NCBI GenBank assembly: GCA_020725675.1
Contig: DYEP01000122.1
Location: 1 to 40,878 of the forward strand
Reading direction: 5' to 3'
DNA from: Symbiobacterium sp.
GTDB taxonomy: Bacteria > Bacillota > Sulfobacillia > DUSP01 > DYEP01
Length of the DNA stretch: 40,878 nt
Positions 1-7,403 of the stretch are shown here, piece after piece; positions within the stretch are counted from its first letter, which is position 1; every line of letters starts with the position of its first letter. Both the position numbers and the translations under genes were made by a program. Below the pieces are notes generated by a model that saw only the letters and a list, made by a program, of their open reading frames with translations, searched no databases and was not told the DNA's origin.

Positions 1-1
1 C

Positions 2-334
2 TTTCTATCTTTATCTATAGGCTGTCGGCAGCGTATCGCACTTTGTCTTACGCCGGCACGGTCTGACAAGACCTGGTGCTCGGTATGGGAAGTGGGCTGT
101 CCCCATGCAGCTGTCAAGAAGAACCGGATAGTTGTATCTGGGGTTTACCCGGCTGATGATTATGCTCCCAGGCGGTATGCGCTGGCTCTGAAGTATACAA
201 CAGTCCGTACCGGCGAGCGAATTGCAAGACGGTTACGTACTCTGCGCCACCTAGGCCAGTCAACCTATACCAATCAGGCAGTACATCATAATGCGAATGC
301 TATTTCCTTTCAAACATTTGTGAATACTGCTTAG
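2..334 (+). other. Open frame to window edge, possible 3' end of a gene
   Basis: One plus-strand frame is open from base 2 to a stop at 332-334, with an internal GTG at 92. The translation (for example RYALALKYTTVRTGERIARR) is basic and matches no family I recognise. It runs into the 3' end of the convergent dynamin-like gene by 35 nt. It could be the tail of a gene cut by the window edge, a decayed remnant, or chance in GC-rich DNA. I see no terminator between it and the dynamin gene. Confidence 0.15.
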
Positions 335-2057
335 GGCTGTCGGTCATTATTCTTTCTCGTATCCTCGCAACTTTTGCCAGGTCGGCATCTACTTCCGCAA
401 GCCGAGCCTTTGTAAGGGCCTCTTCCTTTTCGAGTTGCTGCTGGCTGCTTGAGATGATCCCGAGGATCTGGTGTTTGCGTTCCTCTATCTGGTTTTCGTA
501 CACCTCCCGGAACCGCTCCAGGCTTGCTGCGATGCGTTCGGCCAGGCTGTGGCGTATCCTGCCCGCGTTCCTCCGGAGCAACGCGCTCGCCCGATCCTCG
601 TACCTTGAAATGAGCATGTCCCTTCCGATCCCGGCCGGAAGAAAGCGGATAATTCCGCCGGCGCCCGGTAGGAAAAATGCTGTGGATTCCGAATAGTCAA
701 GGTAAAGACGGGGATCCGGAAGCAGGGTGGCATCCGCCTTTATACCCTGAAATGAAGTGCCAAACACCTTCTGAGTCTCCACGTCAATCATCGACAAGAG
801 CTCGTTCAGGTCCGCCAGAGTTTCGGCACCCAGCACGCTGATCGCCTCTTTCAGCCAGGCTTCCATTAATCTTTGCCATTTCTCGATGTCCTCGGGAACC
901 TGCTCCTTGATCAGGCGCTTCAGCCTCTCATCAAGCACAGCGAGATTCTCAAAATCACCACTGTCAGCCAGACATCGCAGTCTCCTCTTCATGTCCGCAA
1001 TAGCTCGTATCTCGAAATCCTGCCATCTATTGTTCAGCTCCTGGGTAAGCGTCTCTCCCTTTCCCTTCAGCCTGAACAGGTGCAGTTCCTTTTCCTTCTT
1101 AAGTCTTTCAAAGAACCTGCTCATCGAGAGCCCGGCCTCTCTTAGTGTTTCCTGCGGTAGGACCAAAGTCGCCCGCGTGAGTCTCACCACCGACTCGAGT
1201 GCTGTTATGCTGGATGCCACCTTGCGCGCTGCTGCATCCATCACTATACCGGCTTTTTCATCAGAACGCAGGCCTTCAATGCGCCCCATCAGCTCTTTCA
1301 TGCCGCTTCCCTCGTAGAGAGTGTTATCGCCCCCGGCCTGTCCCCGCAGCGCATCTAACGACGACACAGGGTATATCTCAATATCAGCTTTATCACCTAA
1401 AGCAGCGCGCAACATGGAGCACGTGAAGCTCGCGGATTCTTGTACCTGCTCTCTGCTGAAACGGTCTGTTTTATTCAGCACAAACAGCAGCTTGCCGGCA
1501 TACGGCGCGACCTCTTTCACGAGGTTCAGTTCGTCCCGGGTGACGGGCGGGTCGATGGATAGCACCACTATCGCCACATCTACCCTGTCCAGATATTTCC
1601 GGGTCTCCTGCGTATTATGTTCAAATACGGATGCAATCCCTGGGGTGTCAACCAGAAGGAAATCTCCGCCAAGAACCTCCGAGGGAATCCCGATCTCCAC
1701 AAACGATACAGCCTTTTCGTTGGCCGGATTGCCCGCCTCAGTTACATAGTCTGCAACCTGCTGCAGGGCCACACTGGTGATCTTCCCGTTCTGGAAATGC
1801 ACGTGGCAGTAGCGGGTATCGCTGTACCTGATGACGGTAATCGCTGATGTAAGCGGCACCATGCCGGTTGGTAGTAGTTCTTCTCCCAGGATGGCGTTGA
1901 TAAAGGTAGACTTCCCCTTCTTGAACTCGCCAACTACCACCACCCTTAGCATGTCCATCTGAAACAGCTCATGAAGCTCTCGGAGGCTTTCTTCGAGTCC
2001 TCCGCAATCGTACCTGGCTGCTATCCGGTGCAGTTCTTCGATGGTTTCTGAAAGCAT
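300..2057 (-). CDS. Dynamin-like GTPase
   Basis: A large GTPase of the bacterial dynamin-like family, 585 residues from the chosen ATG. These proteins bind membranes and remodel or repair them on GTP hydrolysis. The G domain shows a P-loop GEFKKGKST (43-51), a G2 threonine in VPLTSAIT, G3 DTPG (137-140) and G4 NKTD (195-198). A mostly helical middle follows. Near the C-terminus is a hydrophobic, proline/glycine-rich stretch (FFLPGAGGIIRFLPAGIG) that could be the membrane paddle, then a charged coiled-coil-like tail with QQQLEKEEAL. The frame is open another 60 codons upstream, but that part does not look like protein and would cover the promoter at 2101-2129. The shine-dalgarno is weak; a TTG a few codons upstream is possible. 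The family is secure, the cellular role is not. Confidence 0.88.
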   Translation of the reverse strand: MLSETIEELHRIAARYDCGGLEESLRELHELFQMDMLRVVVVGEFKKGKSTFINAILGEELLPTGMVPLTSAITVIRYSDTRYCHVHFQNGKITSVALQQVADYVTEAGNPANEKAVSFVEIGIPSEVLGGDFLLVDTPGIASVFEHNTQETRKYLDRVDVAIVVLSIDPPVTRDELNLVKEVAPYAGKLLFVLNKTDRFSREQVQESASFTCSMLRAALGDKADIEIYPVSSLDALRGQAGGDNTLYEGSGMKELMGRIEGLRSDEKAGIVMDAAARKVASSITALESVVRLTRATLVLPQETLREAGLSMSRFFERLKKEKELHLFRLKGKGETLTQELNNRWQDFEIRAIADMKRRLRCLADSGDFENLAVLDERLKRLIKEQVPEDIEKWQRLMEAWLKEAISVLGAETLADLNELLSMIDVETQKVFGTSFQGIKADATLLPDPRLYLDYSESTAFFLPGAGGIIRFLPAGIGRDMLISRYEDRASALLRRNAGRIRHSLAERIAASLERFREVYENQIEERKHQILGIISSSQQQLEKEEALTKARLAEVDADLAKVARIRERIMTDSPKQYSQMFERK

Positions 2058-2100
2058 GTGTCTACCGTTGCAGCGCAAACACTCCACCCCTCTTACATAC

Positions 2101-2129
2101 CTTATACTCCAAGGGTAACGCAAAAGCAA
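2101..2129 (-). promoter_or_regulatory. Candidate sigma-A promoter of the dynamin-like gene
   Basis: On the minus strand TTGCTT (2129-2124) and TATAAG (2106-2101) are separated by 17 nt. The -35 lies inside the T-tract of the terminator at 2128-2161, so one transcript would end just where the next begins. Start would be near 2094, giving a leader of about 36 nt. Confidence 0.5.
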
Positions 2130-2161
2130 AAAAACTCCTACCCTTCGATGATCGGTAGGAG
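2128..2161 (-). terminator. Rho-independent terminator, minus strand
   Basis: CTCCTACC (minus strand, 2161-2154) pairs with GGTAGGAG (2142-2135), followed by seven T residues. It lies upstream of the dynamin gene, so it most likely ends minus-strand transcription coming from the spoVM unit after it has passed antisense through rpmB. An attenuator in a longer dynamin leader is the alternative. Confidence 0.8.
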
Positions 2162-2281
2162 CTATCAGTCCACTTGCGTGACAACAGAAAGCAGGCGAGC
2201 CCCATCGCCTTCTTGCTACCGAATATTGTACCCGCATCGCACCTTCGATGTCAATGACTCAACCTATCCATCGAGTCAGGG

Positions 2282-2310
2282 TTGAATATGTCACCCACAT
2301 GTGCTAGTAT
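2282..2310 (+). promoter_or_regulatory. Sigma-A promoter of rpmB
   Basis: TTGAAT (2282-2287) and TAGTAT (2305-2310) are spaced by exactly 17 nt, just upstream of the strong rpmB ribosome-binding site. The predicted start near 2317 gives a leader of about 20 nt, leaving no room for an L28 autoregulatory leader. Confidence 0.65.
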
Positions 2311-2337
2311 ATTAATCGTGCAAAGGAGGTAATGGAA

Positions 2338-2529
2338 GTGTCCAAGAGGTGCGATATATGCGGGAAGAGTCAGAGCGTAGGTCACAACGTTAGCCATTCA
2401 CAGATCAAGACAAAGCGGCTGTGGACGCCAAACCTGCAAAGGGTAAGGGCTGAGGTGGACGGCACTGTAAAACGCCTGAACGTCTGCACCCGGTGCATTA
2501 GGTCCGGAAGAGTGAAGAGAGCAATTTGA
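2338..2529 (+). CDS. rpmB: Ribosomal protein bL28 (zinc-binding form)
   Basis: Large-subunit ribosomal protein L28, 63 residues. The family signature VSHSQIKTKRLWTPNLQ is clear, and it carries two CxxC pairs (C5/C8 and C50/C53), so it is the zinc-binding C+ form. I chose the GTG at 2338 rather than the ATG at 2332. AAAGGAGGT ends at 2330, so GTG lies 8 nt from GGAGG while ATG is only about 2 nt away; the GTG start also gives the usual short N-terminus. The gene has its own promoter and terminator. It is the only plus-strand gene in the left 35 kb. In Bacillus subtilis spoVM lies next to rpmB in the same direction; here spoVM is convergent. Confidence 0.96.
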   Translation: MSKRCDICGKSQSVGHNVSHSQIKTKRLWTPNLQRVRAEVDGTVKRLNVCTRCIRSGRVKRAI

Positions 2530-2535
2530 CTCGGT

Positions 2536-2564
2536 CCTCCCTTATCGGGAGGTCTTGTTTTTCC
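2536..2564 (+). terminator. rpmB terminator, overlapping the spoVM 3' end
   Basis: CCTCCC (2536-2541) and GGGAGG (2547-2552) form a stem around TTATC, followed by TCTTGTTTTTCC. It ends rpmB. The spoVM stop codon (2542-2544) lies in its loop, so the two convergent genes share this DNA. On the minus strand there is no T-tract, so it does not end spoVM transcription. Confidence 0.85.
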
Positions 2565-2625
2565 TAACCAAGGCCTTAAGCAGCCCGCCGAGCATCTTGG
2601 GCACACGGAATACCAGTATTTTCAT
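2542..2625 (-). CDS. spoVM: Stage V sporulation protein SpoVM
   Basis: A 27-codon gene for the amphipathic peptide that marks the convex forespore membrane and anchors SpoIVA at the start of coat assembly. The peptide begins MKILVFRVPKMLGGLLKALV, against MKFYTIKLPKFLGGIVRAML in B. subtilis. The proline at residue 9, needed in B. subtilis for shallow insertion and curvature recognition, the following lysine and the LGG turn are all kept. The tail RKNKTSR is basic. A GGGGGA lies 6 nt before the ATG. The gene sits 18 nt after a small membrane-protein gene, probably in one transcript, and next to rpmB as in other Firmicutes but pointing the opposite way. Its last codons overlap the rpmB terminator hairpin. 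Expression in the mother cell under sigma E is expected from B. subtilis. Confidence 0.93.
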   Translation of the reverse strand: MKILVFRVPKMLGGLLKALVRKNKTSR

Positions 2626-2643
2626 GTGTCATCCCCCACTCGT

Positions 2644-2823
2644 TCAGTCTTGGTATGAGAATAGCAGCCATCCGCCCCATATCATGCCTATGCTTACCGC
2701 AACAATCATAAACCACCCAGGAATGAACCTGAGCATTATGAGCATGCCCGCCGCAGCCAGCGCCACACCAGCCACTTTCCGCACTGCCATTCTCGCTTTG
2801 TAAGATCTGCCAAAACGGCGCAC
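2644..2823 (-). CDS. Small two-TM membrane protein upstream of spoVM
   Basis: A 59-residue protein with a basic N-terminus (MRRFGRSYKARMAVRK) and two hydrophobic segments, about residues 17-33 and 37-53, separated by a short RFIPG turn. This predicts a helical hairpin in the membrane. I do not recognise the family. I chose the GTG at 2823 because GAGGGG lies about 8 nt upstream; GTG codons at 2829 and 2832 are alternatives. A CATAGAATG element 29 nt upstream and spoVM 18 nt downstream suggest a sporulation role in the mother cell. An overlapping frame (2576-2839) is Gly/Cys/His-rich and looks like a shadow. Confidence 0.6.
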   Translation of the reverse strand: MRRFGRSYKARMAVRKVAGVALAAAGMLIMLRFIPGWFMIVAVSIGMIWGGWLLFSYQD

Positions 2824-2852
2824 GATCACCACCCCTCACCGCTTGACTCCTT

Positions 2853-2861
2853 CATTCTATG
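2853..2861 (-). promoter_or_regulatory. CATANNNTG element before the spoVM unit
   Basis: CATAGAATG on the minus strand, 29 nt before the first gene of the spoVM unit, with AACA 16 nt upstream. CATAGAAT resembles a sigma-E -10 and CATANNNT(A) a sigma-K -10. In B. subtilis spoVM is transcribed by sigma E. The same element occurs in four other leaders in this window. Confidence 0.45.
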
Positions 2862-2926
2862 CCCCGGCTGAATTACGTGTTCTCACCGCCCCAGTCCTTC
2901 TTTCAGTTACGATTTACTCTGCATTG

Positions 2927-3892
2927 TCAAGCATTTAAACCGTAAAGCCCCCTCCAGTAGTTCAGGAGATCCAGCAAGGAGCGTTCTATGGAAATCTCGG
3001 GCTTCCAGCCAGTTGCCTTCCTGAACTTTGTGCAGTCGCCACAGAGCACCATGACATCGGATTGTCGGATTCGTGAAGGGTCCTGCCAGATCCGTATGTC
3101 TTTTCTTTTTGATTGGGCAAGAAGCATATGAAGCACTTCCGAGATCTTAAAGCTATTGCCTGAGCAGATGTTGTACACCTCACCGGGTTCGCCATGGAAC
3201 ACAGCCATTACATAACCGCGGACAGTGTCCCTAACATCCGTCAGGTCCCGCCTGGCCTCAAGATTCCCCACAGATATGACCGGCTCTGCCAGACCCGCCT
3301 CAATTTCGGTAATCTGTTTTGCAAAACTGGATTCGGCGAACACGTGCCCCCTCCGCGGTCCCGTGTGGTTGAAAGCTCTAGTCCTTACAACAAAAAGTCC
3401 GTAAGTTTGATGATACTGGTAACCGAGAAGGTCCTGCGCCACCTTGCTCACGCCGTATGGTGACAATGGCCTAAGCGGGTTTTCTTCCTTAATCGGCACC
3501 TCATCCGGATACACCTTCCCATACTCCTCTGATGAGCCGGCGATCTGCAACCTGGTATCAAGCCCCAATTCCACAATGGCCTGAAGAATATTCACCTGTC
3601 CCAGCACGTTTGTCTGAAAAGTCTTAAGAGGCGCCACCCAGGACGTCGGTACAAAGCTCTCTGCGGCCAAGTGAAAGATCACCCGTGGTTTAACCTGCAA
3701 AAGGGTTCTCCTTACCGCAGACTGGTCGACGATATCACACTCGACCAGCTTGACCTCTGTGAGGTGCTGAATGTTTTCCATCCGGCTCCTCCAGCGGTAG
3801 GTGCCGTACACTTCAAAGTCTCCGGTAGCAAGCAGGTATTCAGCAAGATGGCTCCCGGCAAACCCCGTGATGCCTGTAATCAACGCCCTCAA
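2927..3892 (-). CDS. GDP-mannose 4,6-dehydratase-like SDR enzyme
   Basis: An extended short-chain dehydrogenase/reductase of 321 residues, closest by eye to the GDP-mannose 4,6-dehydratase/RMD group. Such enzymes make GDP-4-keto-6-deoxymannose or its reduced product. The N-terminal Rossmann motif is TGITGFAG (Gly 7, 10, 13). The active site shows SSEEYGK (120-126) and YGVSK (Tyr146, Lys150). NHTGPRRG and GNLEARRDLTDVRD are typical of the group. The start is a TTG with GGGGAGG 8 nt before it. It is the last gene of the 9574-2927 unit, after ugd. Dehydratase and reductase branches cannot be separated by eye; some GMD-fold proteins do both. With the nucleotidyltransferase and PGI/PMI upstream, a GDP-6-deoxysugar donor is plausible. 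Confidence 0.85.
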   Translation of the reverse strand: MRALITGITGFAGSHLAEYLLATGDFEVYGTYRWRSRMENIQHLTEVKLVECDIVDQSAVRRTLLQVKPRVIFHLAAESFVPTSWVAPLKTFQTNVLGQVNILQAIVELGLDTRLQIAGSSEEYGKVYPDEVPIKEENPLRPLSPYGVSKVAQDLLGYQYHQTYGLFVVRTRAFNHTGPRRGHVFAESSFAKQITEIEAGLAEPVISVGNLEARRDLTDVRDTVRGYVMAVFHGEPGEVYNICSGNSFKISEVLHMLLAQSKRKDIRIWQDPSRIRQSDVMVLCGDCTKFRKATGWKPEISIERSLLDLLNYWRGLYGLNA

Positions 3893-3980
3893 CAGATAAA
3901 CCTCCCCAAGAAGGGTATGTCTCCCTCATCATATACCAAGTCCCGAAAAAAGGTGCCAGAGGTAGCACTACCGCACGCAG

Positions 3981-5180
3981 TCAGGTACCCAGCGGGAAAT
4001 AGGCGATTCCGCATCGGCGCAGGACCGAGGGTTCAAGCATCATGCGTGCATCGTACACCTGCGCTCTTTTCATCCTGCGGCGTATCTCTGTCCAATCAAG
4101 ACTCAAAAACTCTTGCCACTCAGTCATCACCAGCAGGCACGTGGCACCCTCTACCACAGCATAAGGGTCCCTGCCCGGGGTAAGAGCCGGGTCGAATACA
4201 GAAACGAAAAGCCCCGCTGCCCGCAGCCGGTCATATACCCTCACCGCCACGGATTCTGCAGTGTCATCCGTGCCTGCCTTGAACGCAAGCCCAAAACCGG
4301 CCACAGGACCGCCTCCTGCTAGCTCACAGACCCGTCTCACAATCAGGTCTTCCAGCATGGAGTTTGTTGCCTGCAGTACAAACGCGGCATGTGCGTTTAT
4401 CCCGTGCGAGGCAGCGAGACGGTATGTGGCTCTCGTGTCCTTCGGCAGGCATGGCCCCCCCACCCCGGGACCGGGCATGAACGCTCCCGGACCTATCCGC
4501 GGATCCGCTGCGATCGCTTCAAGCACCCTGCGGGCATCACAGCCTTCGGCAGCACACAACACCGAGAGGAAATTGGCAACCGATATCTTGATCCCGAGAG
4601 TCAAATTAGCGCCTAGTTTGATTAGACACGCTTCCTCAGGAGTGGTAACAAACCGGGGGATGGTATTCGGGTACCCCAGGCAGGCATCGACTATTTCTGC
4701 CACAACCCTGGAGTAGGCGCCGATTACAAGCCTGGTTGGCTCAATGGTATCCTGAAGCGCCCTGCCCTCTCTCAGGAATTCCGGGCATACCGCGATCCGG
4801 TCTCCCACTATCGTTCGCGCCTGCCTGAGCACCACAGGAGTGACCGTGCTTCTTAAGACCACAGGGTACCCGCCGCAGGGCAGAGCGCTGCATGCCTCTA
4901 CCACATACTGCTCATTCATTACGCCCGCGGCATCAACAGGTGTCCCTACGCATATGAAACAAATATCGTAATCGCCAGGGGGACAAGCAGGAGCAAACAC
5001 GATCCTGTTCCTTGCGATACACTCATTCAAACCTTCTTCCGCATACGGAGAACGCCCAGCCGAGAGCATACCAAGCCGTGCTGCGTCTTTTTCAACACAC
5101 GTCACTTCGTGTCCGGTACGAGCCAGGTAACAGGAGGTGGCACTTCCGACGCGCCCGCCTCCGATGACCAGCACTCTCAT
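3981..5180 (-). CDS. ugd: UDP-glucose 6-dehydrogenase family
   Basis: An NAD-dependent nucleotide-sugar dehydrogenase of 399 residues, which would oxidise UDP-glucose to UDP-glucuronate in the cytosol. It has an N-terminal GGGRVG motif (7-12), PEFLREG (133-139), a catalytic-core lysine in LGIKISVAN (Lys198), and the catalytic cysteine in GGPCLPKD (Cys244, Lys247). The usual motif is GGSCFPKD, so Ser and Phe are replaced by Pro and Leu while the Cys and Lys stay. The ATG overlaps the stop of the upstream glycosyltransferase by 4 nt (ATGA). UDP-N-acetylmannosamine or GDP-mannose dehydrogenase activity cannot be excluded; UDP-glucose is the default guess. Confidence 0.87.
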   Translation of the reverse strand: MRVLVIGGGRVGSATSCYLARTGHEVTCVEKDAARLGMLSAGRSPYAEEGLNECIARNRIVFAPACPPGDYDICFICVGTPVDAAGVMNEQYVVEACSALPCGGYPVVLRSTVTPVVLRQARTIVGDRIAVCPEFLREGRALQDTIEPTRLVIGAYSRVVAEIVDACLGYPNTIPRFVTTPEEACLIKLGANLTLGIKISVANFLSVLCAAEGCDARRVLEAIAADPRIGPGAFMPGPGVGGPCLPKDTRATYRLAASHGINAHAAFVLQATNSMLEDLIVRRVCELAGGGPVAGFGLAFKAGTDDTAESVAVRVYDRLRAAGLFVSVFDPALTPGRDPYAVVEGATCLLVMTEWQEFLSLDWTEIRRRMKRAQVYDARMMLEPSVLRRCGIAYFPLGT

Positions 5181-6319
5181 CTGGCCCCCCCCTTGAGCTC
5201 TCCAGCGACTTGCTTTAACCTGTGATACATCCTTTCAACCGACGTCTTCCACGAATAGTTCAAGACCACTCGCCTGGCCATCTCACCCACGCTGCGGGCC
5301 TTCTCCCTGTTCTCATAACAGTATCTGAGCAGCTTAGCCAGCGCCTCTACGTTCGGCCTGGCCCAGTAGCTTCCTCCATACACTTCAGGCCTGTCAGTAG
5401 CAGGTTCAAGACCATCTATCGGGATCAGGAAAGCGGTCTTGTCCGACAGGTAATCCATGTGAGCTCCCCAGCGTGTTGTGATAACGGGAAGCCCACAAGC
5501 CATCGCCTCCATCACGGTGAGGGACCAGCCCTCGCCGCGGGTCGGCAGCACGTAACAGTCGCTTGACCAGTATAGGGCCAGCATCTGGTTGGCTTTGACG
5601 GGTCTTTGGATGATCTCAAGAGCAGGCAGATCGTGCCGCTCAGCCTCGCGACGGAGATTCTCAATCTGCTCAGCCAGACGCGAACCGTCCCGGTCGCTGT
5701 GTCCGAGGCAGCTCGGATAGGTCTTGATAGTGAGCATCACGGGGTCAGACTTCTTGAAGGCTCGGAAGTACGCTCGTAGAAGGAGGTCCGGCCCCTTTCT
5801 ATGGATCCATTCAAACGCCGATAAGAACCTGTAGACATGGCTCCGTCTTGCGGAAGTGGGAGGTTTGAACATCGAGGTGTCAACTCCTAAAGGCATGACC
5901 TGGATCTTCTGGTTAGGTACCCCTCCTGCAACAAACGCCGCCTTGCTCCAGCTGCTCGGTACCCATAATTCATCCACCAACTCACACGCCTTCGCCCATC
6001 CCGGAGTAATGCGGTCAGATTCGATCATCGTCATACCTATCTTGTAAAAGCGCTTTCCTTGCAAATACTCTTGTACGTACCTCCAGAAGGTGGGCGCCGT
6101 AGTACCAAACAGTGCCAAACCGGTATCAGGGATCCTGGAGGTAACGAGCCTATCAATAAGTTCAAGGTGGGGTTTCCGCATCCACTGGGCGCCGTCGCGC
6201 GGTCCTGGCGCGGGCAGAAACACACGCACTCCCATCGCGCACAGGTTACTCACGATGTGGCGGTTGACCTGCGTGTACCCGGAAGTATCATACATGTTAC
6301 CGAAATAGAACACGTCCAT
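5177..6319 (-). CDS. GT4 glycosyltransferase (G)
   Basis: A 380-residue retaining glycosyltransferase of the GT4, GT-B-fold family. It adds a sugar from a nucleotide donor to an acceptor in the cytosol. The C-terminal domain carries the E-x7-E motif in EGWSLTVME (Glu263, Glu271), and QVMPLGVDTSMF is the usual hinge region. The N-terminus (FGNMYDTSGYTQVNRHI) has the GYT loop typical of acceptor-side binding. No membrane segment is visible. It overlaps the preceding gene by one base and ugd by 4 nt, so the group is translationally coupled. Donor and acceptor are unknown; the context points to a spore-surface glycan. Confidence 0.88.
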   Translation of the reverse strand: MDVFYFGNMYDTSGYTQVNRHIVSNLCAMGVRVFLPAPGPRDGAQWMRKPHLELIDRLVTSRIPDTGLALFGTTAPTFWRYVQEYLQGKRFYKIGMTMIESDRITPGWAKACELVDELWVPSSWSKAAFVAGGVPNQKIQVMPLGVDTSMFKPPTSARRSHVYRFLSAFEWIHRKGPDLLLRAYFRAFKKSDPVMLTIKTYPSCLGHSDRDGSRLAEQIENLRREAERHDLPALEIIQRPVKANQMLALYWSSDCYVLPTRGEGWSLTVMEAMACGLPVITTRWGAHMDYLSDKTAFLIPIDGLEPATDRPEVYGGSYWARPNVEALAKLLRYCYENREKARSVGEMARRVVLNYSWKTSVERMYHRLKQVAGELKGGAR

Positions 6320-7398
6320 TAGCGTCTTGCTCCTAACGCGTTTTCGTATAAGTATAATATCTTGGCCACATGCTCTTTAATGGAAAACCTCTCCACTGCA
6401 CGTTTGCGGCCGAGGGCACCGAATCTCCGCCTCAAGCCCTCGGATCTTGCAAGCGTTGCCATGGCCTGGTACAGCGCGCAAGGATCTCTTGGAGGCACAA
6501 GGAGCCCGGTTACATTCTTGATCACGACCTCCGGTATTCCACCTGCGTTAGTCGCTATCACTGCCCGACCCGAAGACATCGCTTCAACAACTACGCGGCC
6601 GAAAGGTTCCTCCCAGGAAGGTAGAACGAGCACGTCTAACGCGGCCATTACCGCAGGCATATCATCCCTGAACCCGGTAAACACCACGCGGTCGGAAAGC
6701 CCGAGCGTACTCACGAGCGTCTTCAGTTCTTCTTTAAACTCGCCTGAGTTGAACAACGAATCCCCTACGATGACGAACTTGCAGGGCAAGCCATCATCTA
6801 CCACCATCTTCGCAGCGTATAAGAAGTCGAGGTGCCCCTTCCATCTGATGACCTGCCCCACTACCCCAAACAGTACCTCGCTCCCGCGCACGTTCCAGGC
6901 CTGCCTAAGATGCGCTCCCTTGACCGTGGGAGCGAACTTCCTCGTGTCAACTCCGTTGTAGATCACTACGATTTTCTGGTAAGGGACCACTGTGGCAAGC
7001 CTCCTTTTGACGGCGGAAGACACCGCTATCAAGTAGTCCGCTGCCGCGCTGCTTTGCAACGCATTTCGTTCCCACATCGGTACCATGTCGCGGCAGTGCC
7101 CGATGCAGACTGTGTTTCGCATCCTGGCCAGGTTCAGGCTAAGCGGAATGGCTCGAAACGCGTTGGAGTGGATGAGGTGCGGAGCATAGGCGGCTACTTT
7201 CCCCACAAGTTCTGTACCATAGAAGAACACCTCCACTCCCAGCGCAGCCAGCTCAGTAGAAAAGCGTCCCGGCCCCCTGCATACTACCGTTGGATGGACT
7301 AGACTTCTGTCCATGGCCGCCAGCATCTCAAGCAGGCTCCTTTGTGCTCCCCCGATCTCTGATACATGATCCACGTACAATACCCTGAGTGTAGCCAT
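6319..7398 (-). CDS. GT4 glycosyltransferase (F)
   Basis: A GT4-family glycosyltransferase of 359 residues. The N-terminus has the EIGGAQRSL motif that forms the nucleotide-phosphate loop in this family. VVIYNGVDTRKF marks the hinge, GQVIRWKGH the start of the donor domain, and EEPFGRVVVE the E-x7-E motif (Glu264, Glu272), followed by TNAGGIPEVV. These features suit a nucleotide-sugar donor but do not tell which one. The ATG starts 5 nt after the preceding gene's stop, and its own stop overlaps the next start by one base (TAATG). Confidence 0.88.
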   Translation of the reverse strand: MATLRVLYVDHVSEIGGAQRSLLEMLAAMDRSLVHPTVVCRGPGRFSTELAALGVEVFFYGTELVGKVAAYAPHLIHSNAFRAIPLSLNLARMRNTVCIGHCRDMVPMWERNALQSSAAADYLIAVSSAVKRRLATVVPYQKIVVIYNGVDTRKFAPTVKGAHLRQAWNVRGSEVLFGVVGQVIRWKGHLDFLYAAKMVVDDGLPCKFVIVGDSLFNSGEFKEELKTLVSTLGLSDRVVFTGFRDDMPAVMAALDVLVLPSWEEPFGRVVVEAMSSGRAVIATNAGGIPEVVIKNVTGLLVPPRDPCALYQAMATLARSEGLRRRFGALGRKRAVERFSIKEHVAKILYLYENALGARR

Positions 7399-7403
7399 TG
7401 TAT

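Noticed and set aside
2576-2839. 87-codon minus frame overlapping spoVM and the small membrane-protein gene
   Set aside because: Gly/Cys/His-rich shadow; the other frame gives a sensible two-helix membrane protein and ends just before spoVM.
6362-6961. 199-codon plus-strand frame opposite a glycosyltransferase
   Set aside because: Ser/Thr-rich antisense shadow of a clear GT4 gene.
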